A DNA stretch of 64,000 nucleotides from Proteles cristata cristata (lineage: Eukaryota; Chordata; Mammalia; Carnivora; Hyaenidae): assembly GCA_017311185.1 (NCBI GenBank), contig JAESUZ010000424.1, forward strand, positions 62,001-126,000, written 5' to 3'. Within the stretch, counting starts at the first letter, position 1. Each line of letters begins with the position of its first letter. Positions 11,444 through 22,681 of the stretch are shown here, in pieces. The position numbers were made by a program, and so were the translations under genes. The notes under the pieces are model-generated. The model had not been told where the DNA came from. It did no database searches and was given only the letters and a program-made list of their open reading frames with translations.

Positions 11444-11689
11444 AGAGAAAAACATTTTTAAAAAGAAGAAACAAAAAAATCCCCCATAATCTTAGTTCTC
11501 CCTATGCCATATGTTGTTAAAACTCCCTCCATTTTTATATGCATATATATTATAGTAAATTGAAATGGATTTATTTTAAACAATTAAAAGGGAACAACAC
11601 AAGTATACATTGCTGACTGGGCAGGGGGGTGGCTCTCTGAGAAGAAAAACTCAGTGTGCATTGAGAGACTCTCACAAGGAAACCGGTTT

Positions 11690-11885
11690 TATGTATTTAT
11701 TTAAAAAATTTGTTTAGAGAGTGTGTGCGGGGGAGGGGAGGGGCAGAGGGAGAGAGAGAACCTTAAGCAGGCTCCACGCTGAGGGTGGAGCCCAATGTGA
11801 GGCTTGATCCCATGACCCTGGGATCATGACCTGAACCAAAATCAAGAGTTGGATGCTCAACCGACTGAGCCACAAGGCAGTCCTG
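11690..11885 (-). mobile_element. CAN SINE (minus), diverged
   Basis: 'tttatgtatttatttaaa' tail, GA-rich linker, body and reversed head 'gactgagccacaaggca'. The head is degraded, so the insertion is older than its neighbours. Confidence 0.85.
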
Positions 11886-11889
11886 GGGG

Positions 11890-12055
11890 GAGCCTGTTTT
11901 GGGATGGTGGGCATCAGGGCAGGCCTCTCTACAAGTACATTTAGGTAGAGACCTGAAGAATGAGTTGACCACAAGAAGCTTCCAGAGGAAGGAACGGCAT
12001 GTGGGAAGACCCTGCGTCAGGGCAAACGAAGGCCAGTGAGATGACAGGATAGTGA
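11890..12055 (-). mobile_element. L2 LINE (minus), part 2
   Basis: 'gggcaggcctctctacaagtacatttag', 'agacctgaagaatgag' and 'ccagaggaaggaacggcatgtg' are typical L2 body phrases read on the minus strand. Probably continuous with 10641-10819 before three later insertions. Confidence 0.7.
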
Positions 12056-13148
12056 AGGTGGCAGATGTCGTTGGTGGGACGTCTGTTCTCCTGTGGTATT
12101 CTCCAATCCAGGACATGTTATGGCTTCCTCCAGCAGGGTTCCAGAACTCTCCATCTGAGGGCATCTCTGGCATGCTCATCCTGCGATGGGAAGTATTGGA
12201 TAGGAGAGGTTTTTGCAAGTAACCATTAACCAATGGTGACTAAAGCCAGAGGGGAAATGTCCCAGCTTCCTCAGCCCTCCACCCGGATTGCTCGAGTCTT
12301 GTCCGACTCCATTTCCTAACAGACCCCAGCAGGACTGGGGCACAGGTGACAGCCTGCGCACACTCTCCTCCTTCATGCCACTCTCCCAGGTCCTTCCTGA
12401 TACTTCTTAGGGTCATCTCACCAATAAACTACCTGCCCTTGAATCCTTGTCTCCTGGGAAGCCCAACACAAGCTAGGGAGGGAGCAAGAGACTGAAAGAA
12501 ATTCAGAAGTCAGGATGTGGAGGGCCGGGCTTCCCAAGGCATGGTCCCTGGAATCCCAGTGTTGCCTGAAAACCTATCACGGAGTGTGAAAAGTCACATC
12601 AATTTTTTACAATAGTCCTAAGACAGTATTTGCCTCTTCCATCATTGTGATATCGCACCGCCAAAATATAAATCAAGGGTAGGTGAAATCAACAGGGGTT
12701 TAGCACGTATCAAGGCTGTACGACAATTCATATTCTTCATGACACGCCTTTCCAAAAAAATGGAAAGTTTTACTTGCAAGTGTCCTTGATGAAGCTGTAC
12801 AAATGATTGCTTCTTATTCAATCTCTTCTCCGGAGTATACTTTAAAAAAAATTCTATGTAATGAAAGGGGCAATATGCATGAAGTACTCTGTGCCCACCA
12901 ACTTCAATGGCTGTTTTGAGCTGTGAGCTGAACTAACCCCGTGCTTCATGGAACACTATTTTTACTTGAAGAACGATTGGCGGATGATCAAACTATGATT
13001 ATTCACACTTGGGTATCTGCCAGACACTTTCTCAAAAATGAACAAAGTGACATTATTTGTTGCCAATAATATTTGAGCTTCCAAGTGGAAACTGGAATTT
13101 TGGGAAAACTGTGTCTGTCATGGTTAGGCTGATAGTTTCCTAATACTT
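12056..13148. other. Mostly unassigned non-coding DNA
   Basis: No gene found. 12400-12470 ('accaataaactacctgcccttg') resembles the end of an old mammalian repeat of uncertain family, as does 19640-19710. The rest is AT-rich single-copy-looking sequence. Confidence 0.5.
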
Positions 13149-13163
13149 AAAGACTTTTCTGAG

Positions 13164-13388
13164 GGGCTCAGTCGGTTAGGCATCCGACTTCAGCTCAGGT
13201 CATCATCTCACAGTTTGTGGGGTCCAGCCCCACGTAGGGCTCTGCACTGATTTGAGGAGCCTGCTTGGGATTCTCTTTCTCTTCCTCTTTTTCTGCCCTT
13301 CTCTGTCTCACCCTTTTTTTCTCTTTCAAATAAATAAACTTTAAAAAAACAAAAACAAAACACACCAAAGCACAAGGAGGTTAAAAAA
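13164..13388 (+). mobile_element. CAN SINE (plus) with 15-bp TSD
   Basis: The SINE lacks the first ~12 bases of the head ('ggctcagtcggttagg' onward) and has an AATAAATAAAC tail with A/C-rich extension. AAAGACTTTTCTGAG flanks it exactly (13149-13163, 13389-13403), so the missing head bases reflect 5' truncation at insertion. Confidence 0.93.
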
Positions 13389-13545
13389 AAAGACTTTTCT
13401 GAGAAGATGGTTGGTGATATTAACAGATGTGATTTTTTGATACCATATAATTATACTGTGACAACATTTTGGAAGATCTTCCTAACTCAGTGAACCAGTA
13501 TTTTTCAAATGACCAATCTATGATGGTTGAAAATCATAGATGGGT

Positions 13546-13640
13546 GATGGGGCACCTGACTGGCTTAGTTGGTAGAGCATGCAACTCTTGATCTTGGATT
13601 CCTGAGTTTAAGCCCCATGCTGGGCATAAAGATAACATTA
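13546..13640 (+). mobile_element. Old short CAN SINE (plus)
   Basis: 'ggggcacctgactggcttagttggtagagcatg... ctcttgatcttgg' with a short tail. AAAATCATA on both sides suggests a decayed TSD. Confidence 0.82.
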
Positions 13641-13654
13641 AAAATCATATTTGG

Positions 13655-14545
13655 GCAAAAGATCTCTACAAATGGCAAAATAGACCAGTGAACTTTAACA
13701 TAATAGAATATGAAAAGGTCACTGATGCAATTTCATATTCCACATTGCAACCAACCATTAAAAAGTGACCACATGGTGAGATTTGATGTAGCATCAAAAA
13801 AGAATTCCCACAATGATCTGAAATGCCTATTAAATGCTCCTCCATTTTCCAGCTTCATGTCTGTGTGACGCCTGCTTCTCTTCAGTTAATCAATATTGTG
13901 TACATCACAACAAACTGAAAGCAGATGTGAGAATTAATTCGGTTGTCTTCTATTAAGTCAGGCACTTAAGACATTTGCAAAAATGGAAAACAGTGCCACC
14001 CTTTTCCCTAAACATGATTTGTTTTAGGAAATAGAGTTAGTCTTTGTAAACCTGTTAATTGTGCAAATCAAATGTGTCACCTACACTAATTATATTAAAA
14101 TGTAATGGTATTATTATTTACTTAAAAGTACATACATAATTAAAACCAACATTGTCTTAGTTTAAGTTCCTTATGTGGTAAATGCTGAGAGATATAACCC
14201 ACAGGCATAAAAGCTCTTCGAGGTCCTTGATACCTCTAACAAGTATAGACGGGTTCTGAGGTTAAGATGTTTGAGACCTTCTACTATAGACCCTTGCCCC
14301 TGAGGAGTTTTGAGTAGGTAAGTTCCAAGTTGAAGCAGATTTAGAAAATCATTCACGGTGCACGTGTGTTGGCGTGTGGGGTCATGATATGTTAGCAACT
14401 CCTGCAGCAATGGAAGGCCAACAGATCCTAATGGGGCATCTGGTCTATTCCATGAGTCCCTGCCAGTGGGAGATACTTCCTCAGCCCCACTCGCCAGCAG
14501 ATGCACACAGTGATCTGCTCCCTGATACCTGAGGATTCATTTCTT
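13655..14545. other. Unassigned AT-rich non-coding DNA
   Basis: No gene or confident repeat. The 111-residue minus-strand frame near 14171-14506 has no recognised motifs. Confidence 0.5.
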
Positions 14546-14745
14546 TTTTAATGTTTTACTTATTTGTTTTTGAGAGAGACAGAGAGAGAGAAAGAGAGAG
14601 AGCAGGGGAGGGGCAGAGAAAGAGACAGAGAGAGAATCCCAAGCAGGCTTCGTGCTGTCAGCACAGAGCTCATGAACAGTGAGATCATGGCCTGAACTGA
14701 AATCAAGAGTCAGAGGTTTAATCGACTGAGCCACCCAGGCGAACC
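14546..14745 (-). mobile_element. CAN SINE (minus)
   Basis: T-rich tail, long GA linker, shortened body and reversed head 'gactgagccacccaggcg'. GAG..TTCATT.CTT on both sides is a degraded TSD. Confidence 0.88.
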
Positions 14746-16021
14746 CGAGCCTTCATTGCTTGGTCTTCTATAACCACAAGTTAAGAAGTCGTCTGAGGCA
14801 TGAACAAAGGATTGGGTTAGCACAGCCATGGGACAGATGGCCAGGAGAATCAGTGTGATGTCGAAGCTGATGGAAAGTCCCTGAGAAACATTAGACAAAG
14901 TCCTCATCCTTGAAAAGTCTGAGGTCCAGGAAGGGAGAGTGCGCCTGCTTCTGGAGGTGAATGATCATGGTCCTTCCCTCTGTCTGACTCACTTCCACCT
15001 TATGATACTGTGTTCTCCTAAATGTCTCCCCACCTTCCTCTGCACTCAGGAGGTTGTGAGCTTGAGCCAAAGGAGGAGGAGAGAGACGGAGAATTTAAGT
15101 GGGGGAATAGGGGAGGAAATTGAAAAAAGGAGAAAGGCATTCTGAAACAGACTGCATTTCCAAGGTGTTAAGAGCACATGGTTCAGGCTCCCAAACTTGC
15201 AGGGGCTGCTCTGGCTCTGGGCTTCCTTGTGAGTTTAGAAAACAGTGTTGAGTGGGGGTGAGTCGGGGCATGAGCCTTGGTTTCTCTGAGCAGTGTGGGC
15301 TCTCCTCAATTCCTGCAGACAGCAGTGGGGGCACGGAGGGAATTGTAATACGAGCAATGTCACTGTCAAGTGGATGCTACCGTCCTGGCTTACAGCGCGA
15401 CTGGGCGGCCACGGGCGAGCCTACGTGAACAGGTCCCAGCCGAGCCAGGCTGGACAGCAGCACGGAGCCCACTGGCCCCTGCAGCCGGGCCTGTGGCCCC
15501 CACAGCCACCGACCTGGAGGGAGTCCTCTGCCTCGCCTCCTTTCATGCGGCCAGACAGCCCCTCTTATAAGAATCCATCCCTGTTAGCACTGTGTTTCAA
15601 AAATCCTCTCAGCCATGACATGTGGTTTCTTTCCGAGCGGGTAGCAGAATGGGAAGCAAGTAAGTGTGCAAGTCCTCCGGGAAGGGACACGACCAGGTCG
15701 GGCTCCCGCCTTCCCGAGAGGGGTTCCCCTGGAGGGGCGTGGGGTCCCCGGCAAGCCTTTGCATGAAGTCAAGGCTCTGCTGTGAAGTTTTGTCAGCCCC
15801 GGGGCGGCTCTCTGGCATCTTCCAGGAGCAGTGCTGAACTTCTGGCGCCATCCTGCAGAGCCGGCATCACTGTGGATGCAGGAAGCTTCCAGTGCGTTTC
15901 TCCAAAATTCCTTCTTTTCTCTGTGATTTCTTTGCTAAAGGGGGATAGTCCTGAAAGAGATGTTTCTGGTTTGAGTTTGCTCCTTTATTTCCTTTTCAAG
16001 CTTCATGACATAAAATCACTT
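14746..16021. other. Unassigned DNA with GC-richer core
   Basis: 15290-15850 is GC-richer than its surroundings and supports overlapping open frames on both strands (up to 157 residues), none with recognisable domains. CpG density is modest and not that of a CpG island. No transcript structure can be supported. Confidence 0.45.
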
Positions 16022-16253
16022 TGGAGCGCCTGGGTGGCTCAGCCGGTTAAGGTGGGACTTTGGCTCAGGTCATGATCTCAGGGTTCGGTGAGTTCAAGCC
16101 TGGCTTCGGGCTCTGTGCTGACAGCTCGGTGCCTGGAGCCTGTTTTGGCTTCTGTGTCCCCCTCTCTTTCTGCCCCTCCCTCACTTGTGCTCTGTCTCTT
16201 TCAAAAATAATAATCAATATAATAATTATGTTTTTCAATAAACATTAAAAAAA
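16022..16253 (+). mobile_element. CAN SINE (plus)
   Basis: 'ggagcgcctgggtggctcag' head, full body and a long interrupted A/T tail (16200-16253). Confidence 0.92.
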
Positions 16254-16853
16254 TTTTTCCATGGAAACACTTCATTAGCGCTGGTAGTACCCTCAATAGA
16301 GACAGTTGTGGCCAAATGATCTGGTTCTGGAGATTTTGCATTGAGGAATTGTGCAAACTCTTCAGAAGAGTTTCTCCAAAGACAAATGTATTCCTTTAAT
16401 GTCAGGGTGGGAGGCAATTGTAAGTCAGGAAAATGATTGCCTTTGCTTCCCCTGTGGACATCTGGGGGTTCTGATTCTACCTCTGAAAATTACATCAAAT
16501 GCATTTCCTCCTCTCTTCTTACCGACACAGGGAGGGCTCTATCATCTGCACTCAGGATGATTCCTACAGCGTCTCCAGTGATCTCCTAGCGTCCTGAATT
16601 GCTTTTACCTACCACCCTCCCACCGCCCTCCCTCACCCTCCTGGAGCCTTGTGGCTTCTGGGTGGTTGAGGGATAAAGGCAGGTTCTTCTGAACAGGGGA
16701 GGTCACGTTCACCCAACAGCCACGTGTTCCTCCATAGTTCCCAGCCTCCCTTGCAGTCAGGCTGAGACCGTGTGACAGGTTTTGGTCCGTGGAAGAGGTA
16801 GAAAAGTAACCTAGCCATTTTCAGACCAAGCCCTTAAAGCTCTTGCCGTGGGA
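16254..16853. other. Mostly unassigned; possible MER-like relic
   Basis: 16720-16850 ('cccagcctcccttgcagtcagg... gaccgtgtgacag') resembles a widespread old mammalian repeat. A similar stretch occurs at about 34225-34330. Family not named; no gene seen. Confidence 0.4.
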
Positions 16854-17060
16854 GGGGCCCCTGGGTGGCTCAATCGGTTGAGCATCTGACTTCGGCTCAG
16901 GTCATGGTCTCCCCATTCATGAACTGGAGCCCCGTGTCGGGCTCTGTGCTGAAGGCTCCAGCCTGGAGCCTGCTTCAGATTCCGTGTGTCCCTCTCTCTT
17001 TGATCCCCCCCCACTCACTCTCTCTCTCAAATAAACATTTAAAAAAATTTTAAAAACCCA
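16854..17060 (+). mobile_element. CAN SINE (plus)
   Basis: Complete SINE. CTTGCCGTGG (16842-16851) and CTTCCCGTGG (17061-17070) form a one-mismatch TSD. Confidence 0.92.
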
Positions 17061-17125
17061 CTTCCCGTGGTTCCCGCCAGCTCTCTTGTCCTGCTGCTGT
17101 GTCTTTGTAGGTATGTGTGTGTTGT

Positions 17126-17492
17126 GGGTTGGGTTGTGTAATCAAGTCATGCAGGATGAAGACATTAGGGTGAGCCCTGATCCCATACGACTGGCATCCG
17201 CAGAGGAAGAGGGAAATTCGGACACAGAGGGAAGAAAGCCATGCAGAGGTGGAGGCGGAGATTGGAATTATGCTGCCATGAACCCAGGAGCACTTGAGGC
17301 TTACAGAAGCGGGAAGAGGCGAGGAAGGACCCTTCCCTAGAGGCGAAGGAAGGGACGTGGCCTTGCAGACACCTTGGTTTCAGACTTCTGGCTTCCAGAA
17401 CTGTAAGACAACCGTCTCTGTGGTTTTGAGTGACCTGGTTTGTGATACTTCGTTAAGGCCGCTTTGGGAAACGAATACAGTGTGCTACGTGG
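17126..17492 (+). mobile_element. MaLR-type solo LTR (plus)
   Basis: 'gttgtgtaatcaagtcatgcagg', 'gacacagagggaag', 'ttgcagacaccttggtttcagacttctggcttccagaactgtaagac' and a 'gggaaacgaatacag' end. This is the characteristic order of an ERVL-MaLR LTR. The left boundary is eroded. Confidence 0.7.
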
Positions 17493-17639
17493 AGTAGTTC
17501 CCGGACGGAGGCTTATTGTGAATGAGACACAAACCTGTTCTGTGTTGAGCCTGGAGCTTCCAGAATGTAGTTGTCACTGCAGCACGCACTGGCTTCTCCT
17601 GATGAATACATGAGCTGAGCACATTTCGAAGTAGACTCT

Positions 17640-18040
17640 GATCTACCTTTTCAACAGCATCTGTTATTCACTCTGTTTTCTAGTGATATACTCGATGCCT
17701 CTGGGACTTATCTTCTTTCTGTCTAGAATGTACTTTCTTCTCTTTTTTATCAGGAGAAATCATACCCTGTTTAAAGCCCACCTGAAACATCGCTTTCTCT
17801 GAGAAGCCTCTCTCAGTGCCCCTGGCTCCTGCCTTTTGCCGAGACTTCTCAAAAGTGAACACTGGTTGTAATATGCTAAGATTTGGGGTGTGTGTGCGTG
17901 CGCGTGCGTGTGTATAACTTCCTAGAATGTGAGTTCCTTGCAGCCAAGGAGCGTACCTTTAATATTTACATCCCCTGTTTCTGACATAACGTTTTGTTCC
18001 TAGTGCCGAATTAAAGGCGCTCATGAAATTAATTCTAAGA
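17640..18040 (+). mobile_element. L2 LINE 3' region (plus)
   Basis: 'tctgtctagaatgtactttcttc', 'cccacctgaaacatcgctttctctgagaagcc' and 'agaatgtgagttccttgcagcc', ending 'ttaaaggcgctcatg', follow the L2 3' end. A (GT)n/(GC) stretch at 17886-17912 interrupts it. Confidence 0.75.
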
Positions 18041-18297
18041 GAAGCTCATGCTAGTCTGGCTCTGGGAAGGTCAAAGGGGCCCTGCTGGTTGAGGTCTGAG
18101 GCCTGACCTTGTTATCTGCCAGCAGTGATGCCCACGATATGTCTCGGCCTCTCCAGGGATGGTGATTAATGAATGTGGGCAGCATGGCCTTTGGAAACAC
18201 TATGCAGGAAGGCCTGATGGATCTCTGAGGTCTTAAGTTCAGACTATAATTACCTGGGTTCACGAAGCGACTGAAAGATCTAAAGTTCTATCTCTTT

Positions 18298-18376
18298 GGT
18301 GTGTGGTGTGTGTGCATAGTAGTGTGTGTGTATGTGTGTGTGTGTATGTGCACGTGCATAGTTGTGCATGTGTGTG
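18298..18376. repeat. Imperfect (GT)n tract
   Basis: Interrupted alternating GT/AT/GC repeats. On translation it gives only cysteine/valine-rich nonsense. Confidence 0.85.
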
Positions 18377-18489
18377 GCTGTGGTCAAGGGGGAGCAGGGT
18401 CTCTTAGGGATTCAGAGGGCCAGAAGTCTAAGTTATTGCATTTCTTTCTTATTTTCTTTCTTCCCCTTTTTTCTTTCTTTCTGCAATTT

Positions 18490-18640
18490 ATGTTGAATTT
18501 TATTCCATTTTTTAAAAGTTGAGACCATTGACATCTAACATATAAGCTTAAGGTGTACGATGCATTGATTTGATACATTTACATATTATAATATGATTAC
18601 CACTGTGGCAATCGTGTTTCATAGTTTTCATTTCTTTTTT
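18490..18640 (-). mobile_element. L1 3' UTR relic (minus)
   Basis: 'aagttgagaccattgacatctaacatataag', 'ggtgtacgatgcattgatttgatac' resembles old L1 3' UTR read backwards. Diverged. Confidence 0.6.
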
Positions 18641-18813
18641 GGTGTGTGTTATTGCTTTTTCTAAGGTACCAGCTGGGCAACAGGTCAGAGTTTACAGTGC
18701 ATTCTTCTCTTAGTCTTTAACATTTTTTTGAAGAGTTAAAAATATTCAGAAAAATACAGATTAAAAACACAGTCCACATATGTACAATCCAGAATTAATA
18801 AGTGCTAACATTG

Positions 18814-18955
18814 TTGGGTGCCTGAGTGGTTCAATTGTTAATTGTCCTACTCTTGATTTTGGCTCAGGTCATGATCCGGGGTGGTGGTTGGGGCTCTGTG
18901 CAGAGAGTGGAGCCTTCTTGCAATTCTCTCTCTCACTCTCTCAAATAGAAAAAAA
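18814..18955 (+). mobile_element. CAN SINE (plus), shortened
   Basis: 'gggtgcctgagtggttcaattg' head, shortened body and tail. TGCTAACATTG flanks it exactly (18803-18813, 18956-18966). Confidence 0.9.
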
Positions 18956-18966
18956 TGCTAACATTG

Positions 18967-19177
18967 CTGATTTTATTTTGTATTTTCTAAGCATAAGTGG
19001 TCATTATGGAGAATGCTGAGCTTTTCACTTGTTCCCCTCCCACATCTCCTGGGCCCATGTCCCTGTCACCACTTTTATAAACTTGGTGTGTGTTCTTACA
19101 GTTTGTACTTTCGTACTTTATGTACAAAAGACCCACTTATAAATACGCAGTTTTACCTAGTGTTTAAAATTAAATAG
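18967..19177. other. Possible old L1-like sequence
   Basis: Phrases such as 'cttggtgtgtgttcttacag' resemble old L1 3' sequence, but too diverged to assign. No gene. Confidence 0.35.
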
Positions 19178-19266
19178 CCTGATATGGGGCTTGAACCCAC
19201 AAGCTGTGAGATCATGACCTGAACCAAAGTTGGATGCTCAACCGACTGAGTCACCCAGGCTCCTCA
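19178..19266 (-). mobile_element. CAN SINE fragment (minus), head half
   Basis: Reversed body and head only ('gatatggggcttgaaccc... ccgactgagtcacccaggc'). Tail and linker are absent. It abuts an older minus SINE. Confidence 0.85.
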
Positions 19267-19267
19267 A

Positions 19268-19364
19268 CCATTTTTTTTAAAGTAAGCTCTACACCCAATG
19301 TGGGGCTTGAACTCACAACCTCAAGATCAAGAGTCGCCTGCTCTAGCGAGCTAAGCATGCACCC
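19268..19364 (-). mobile_element. Old short CAN SINE (minus)
   Basis: 'aaagtaagctctacacccaatgtgggg' through the reversed head 'gctaagcatgcaccc', the older SINEC type. Confidence 0.82.
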
Positions 19365-19734
19365 CTGAAATGTCATACCAGACAAAACCCTCATTTCCCA
19401 TGAGCTGCTGGGCTCATAGCTCTCAGCCAGAGAGCTGCTTACACTCTCTTCCTGGAGGCAGCCTGTGTCCATGGTGGGAGAACAAAGGGGTGTATTCATT
19501 TCGGTTAGAGAAACCCCTGAAGGGTCAGTGCAACTCCGTAGCTCTGTGGGGTTGGCTGAAATCTCTGCTAACACCCATATGGCAGGTCAGGGATTCCCTC
19601 TGTCCAGTCCTGCTTCCTCACACCTTTTGGGTATTGTCCCTGCCAGACTCTCTCCAGTCTACTTCCTGTGTACCAAGCTCCAGCTCAGAGTCCATTTCTG
19701 GGGAACTGACCTATGGCCGTAGATAGGGCCAGCC

Positions 19735-19900
19735 TGTTTTCCAAAGTGCCTCTGCTAGTTTACACACACCAGTAATTCCTCTTTCCCCATACCTGTGCCT
19801 ACACTTAGCATCATTAAATTTTCCATTTTTGCCAATCGAATGGACATGAAATTGAACTGTACTGTGTTTACATCTGCTTTCCCCTGATCACAGATCAGAT
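19735..19900 (-). mobile_element. L1 ORF2 relic (minus)
   Basis: 'gttttccaaagtgcctctgctagtttacac', 'catcattaaattttcc' and 'catctgctttcccctgatca' follow the L1 ORF2 C-terminal region read in reverse. Confidence 0.7.
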
Positions 19901-20734
19901 CTTTCATAATGAAAACACAGCATGCTAGCAAGTGCAAGTTTATTCTGTGGTCCTGTCCTCACCCTGAGGAGGTGATTGTTGGGCTGCCTCTGACCACAAC
20001 TCTCCAGTGGTCTGGCCGTGCTGCTGGGTCCCTGGGCTGGTGGGGGAAGATGAGCTTCCTGGCTCCAAAAGTTTGGTGTGCCTGGGCAAACAATGGCACC
20101 CCAAACAGCATTTCAGTTTGTTGCACTGAAGTTTTACATGGTTTTGCTTCTGAGGTCATAGGCAGCCAGGAACAATAGAGATGGAAAACAGAACAAAACC
20201 AGACAAAACCAAGCGAAACTGGAAAACAGCGCCATGCGTTCACTGCTGGGCAGAGTGATGCCCTTGACTAGGTCAGTGGAGATATTGAGGAAGATCGTGC
20301 ACTGGACTCAAAGTGTGTACGTGACTTCTGGACCAGAGACGTCTCTTAGCCTGGAGTAGCAGATATGACTGGCTCTTTAAGGAGGCTGGGGGTTTCACAG
20401 TGGGAAATGGATGGTGTCTGCTAATCACTATAGGAACTGGGTTGGGAGAAGGTCCTGTGACACGCCCTTGTTTTTTACGCAAAAGCTCAGATGCTGACCT
20501 AGACCACTTGACGAAGGAACAAAATCCACTCTCACCTAAATGTAAATTCAGAAAAAAACTAAGCTGTGAAATATGCTTTGGAGAGGGGGCTCTGGGTCTC
20601 TGGAGTTATTTAAAGGGATCCACACATCCATATGTGGGTGGGAATTTTCCTAACAAATGGTTCTAACCCACAAGCCTGATCATGTTGCCCCACTGATTAA
20701 ATGCTTCAAAAGCTTTGAACTCACTGTAACTGGG
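19901..20734. other. Unassigned non-coding DNA
   Basis: No gene. 20670-20725 ('gatcatgttgccccactg..taaatgcttc') resembles part of an L2 or similar repeat. Confidence 0.45.
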
Positions 20735-21075
20735 AGCAGATGGGTGGTTGTCAGGAGGGGTGGGGGGATGGGGTCGTGTTGGTCAAAGGTCACAAATTTC
20801 CAGCTATCAGATGCATGAGCTCTGGGGATCTCACGTACAGCGTGGCCACTGTCGTTAGTAATTTGGTATTGTGTACGTGCAAGCGGCCGAGAGTAGATCT
20901 CAAGCCTTCTCCCCACATATGCACCAAAAGGTAACTGTGAGTGATGCATATGCTAATTAGCTGGATTATGGTAATCATTTCACAATGCATATGCATATCA
21001 AATCATCATGCTGTACGCCTTAAATATATATACCTTTTATTTGTTGATTATACCTCAGTAAAGCTGAGAAAGAAG
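20735..21075 (+). mobile_element. Ancient L1 3' end (plus)
   Basis: 'gggtggttgtcaggagggg', 'ggtcaaaggtcacaaatttccag', 'gctaattagctggattatggtaatcatttcacaatg' and 'ttatacctcagtaaagctg' give a long, ordered match to an old mammalian L1 3' UTR ending at its polyadenylation region. Confidence 0.8.
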
Positions 21076-21711
21076 AAAAGGCTTTCCCAGAAAGTAAAGG
21101 CTAGAGTGAGATGTGCCAGTGCAAAACACGGAAGCTTCCAGAAACAGTCCTACATGCCGTGTTCGCCACATGCCTCTGTGCTCTGCCCAAGTGGAGTTCC
21201 ATAGATGGAATTTCTTTCCCCTCCTTTTCTGTCCGTTCCTTCTCTTCAAGAGTCAACCAAACCATGACTTCCTGTGTGAAAGCTTGGCAGCTGCACATAG
21301 GATCCACACTGACCTCTCCGTGCCGCTGCCTGGCTCCCAACTCTGCCTCCATATTTCGGGATTGAGCACCAGGTGGGAACTAGCTGCACCTGACACAGAA
21401 TAGACAGTCCCTGAGCTACGTAAACAACTTAAAAAGAGAACCGATATTCAGAGACACCCTCTCAAAAATAAATAAAAATTTGTGGCTTTTTGTGTAGCGG
21501 GAGAGCTCAAATCACTTCCGTGACTATCAGCTGAGGGACCTGGATGTCAGACAGATGCCGTGGGCCAGTGTGGCTCTGTTCTCTCTCGATGGCTGGGGAA
21601 GAAGTAGTTTTCACTTAGGAATTCCTTCCCAGCATTTCTTGGAAATTGTCTGTTTTTCCAAATCTTGAATCCTAAGGATAAAATCAGACAAGATACGGGG
21701 GGGTTGGGGGG
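21076..21711. other. Unassigned non-coding DNA
   Basis: No gene. Several overlapping 60-95 residue frames on both strands at 21055-21403 lack motifs. G-rich tract at 21697-21712. Confidence 0.5.
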
Positions 21712-21728
21712 GAAACTGACAATTCTTT

Positions 21729-21924
21729 TTTTTTTTTAAGTTTATTTATTTATTTTGAGGGAAAGAGAGAAAGAGCAGGGGAGAGGCCGACAGAGGGGAA
21801 GAGCAAAAATCCTAAGTGGGTTCTGTATTGTCAGCACGGAGCCCGACACAGGGCTCTAACTCATGGGCCTCCAGATTAGGAAACCAGGACTTGGACTCAA
21901 CCGGCTGAGCCGTCCAGGTGCCCC
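21729..21924 (-). mobile_element. CAN SINE A (minus), first hit of a re-used site
   Basis: Complete minus SINE. Its left flank GAAACTGACAATTCTT (21712-21727) recurs as GAAAACTGATTATTCTT (21926-21942) on the right. Confidence 0.92.
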
Positions 21925-21942
21925 AGAAAACTGATTATTCTT

Positions 21943-22168
21943 TTTTTTTTTTTTAATATTTTAATTTTATTTCTAGGAGAAAGAGAGAGAGAGGCAGCGT
22001 GAGCAGGGGAGGGTCAGAGAGAGAGGGAGACACAGACTCTGAAACAGGCTTCAGGCTCTGAGCTGGCAGTCAGCACAGAGCCTGACGTGGGGCTCGAACC
22101 CACGAACCGCGAGATCATGACCTAAGCGAACGTCGGACACTTAACCGACTAAGCCACCCAGGTGCCCC
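21943..22168 (-). mobile_element. CAN SINE B (minus), second hit of same site
   Basis: Complete minus SINE of the subtype with 'ctctgagctggcagtcagcac'. It is flanked by two near-identical target copies (21926-21942; about 22170-22185), so it entered the duplicated target left by SINE A. Confidence 0.94.
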
Positions 22169-22356
22169 GGAAACTGATTATTCTTATATGAGAATTGAAG
22201 CTTAACAAACGACCTGGAGACATTGCTGGGGTCTAGGTCAAAAGCAGGAGGAGGAGGCGACGGCAGGAAGCGTCAGGTCACCACCTCTGGAAAGACAAGA
22301 GAACTTAGGACAGAAGCAATCACAATCTACACAGCAGTCAGGCTTCAAAAACAGCT

Positions 22357-22358
<2 letters not shown>

Positions 22359-22413
<55 letters not shown>
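22359..22413. repeat. (TG)27 microsatellite
   Basis: Uninterrupted TG dinucleotide array. Likely length-polymorphic and able to form Z-DNA. Confidence 0.97.
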
Positions 22414-22414
<1 letters not shown>

Positions 22415-22464
22415 CATGGCTCTGTCTTCTGCCAGGTCACTCCTACAAATAATAGAAACACTAA

Positions 22465-22681
22465 GGGGGCGCCTGGGTGGCTCAGTCAGTTGAGCGTCTG
22501 ACTTCGGCTCAGGTCGTGATCTTACTCGTGGGTTCGAGCCCTGCGTTGGGCTCTGTGCTGACAGCTCAGAGCCTGCAGCTGCTTCAGATTCTGTGTCTTC
22601 CTCTCTCTCTCCCTCTCCCCTGCTCATGCTGTGTCTCTCTCTCTCTCTCAAAATAAATAAATGTTAAAAAACAATTAAAAA
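22465..22681 (+). mobile_element. CAN SINE (plus)
   Basis: GGGGGCGCCTGGGTGGCTCAG head, full body, (CT)n linker and AATAAATAAATG tail. Flanks AATAGAAACACTAAGG and AATAAGAAGCACTGGG form a diverged TSD. Confidence 0.93.

Noticed and set aside
15370..15500. Possible CpG island
   Set aside because: GC-rich, but CpG dinucleotides are sparse and the stretch is too short.
22238..22651. 137-residue minus-strand frame with a long Thr-His run
   Set aside because: Translation of the (TG)27 array and a SINE.
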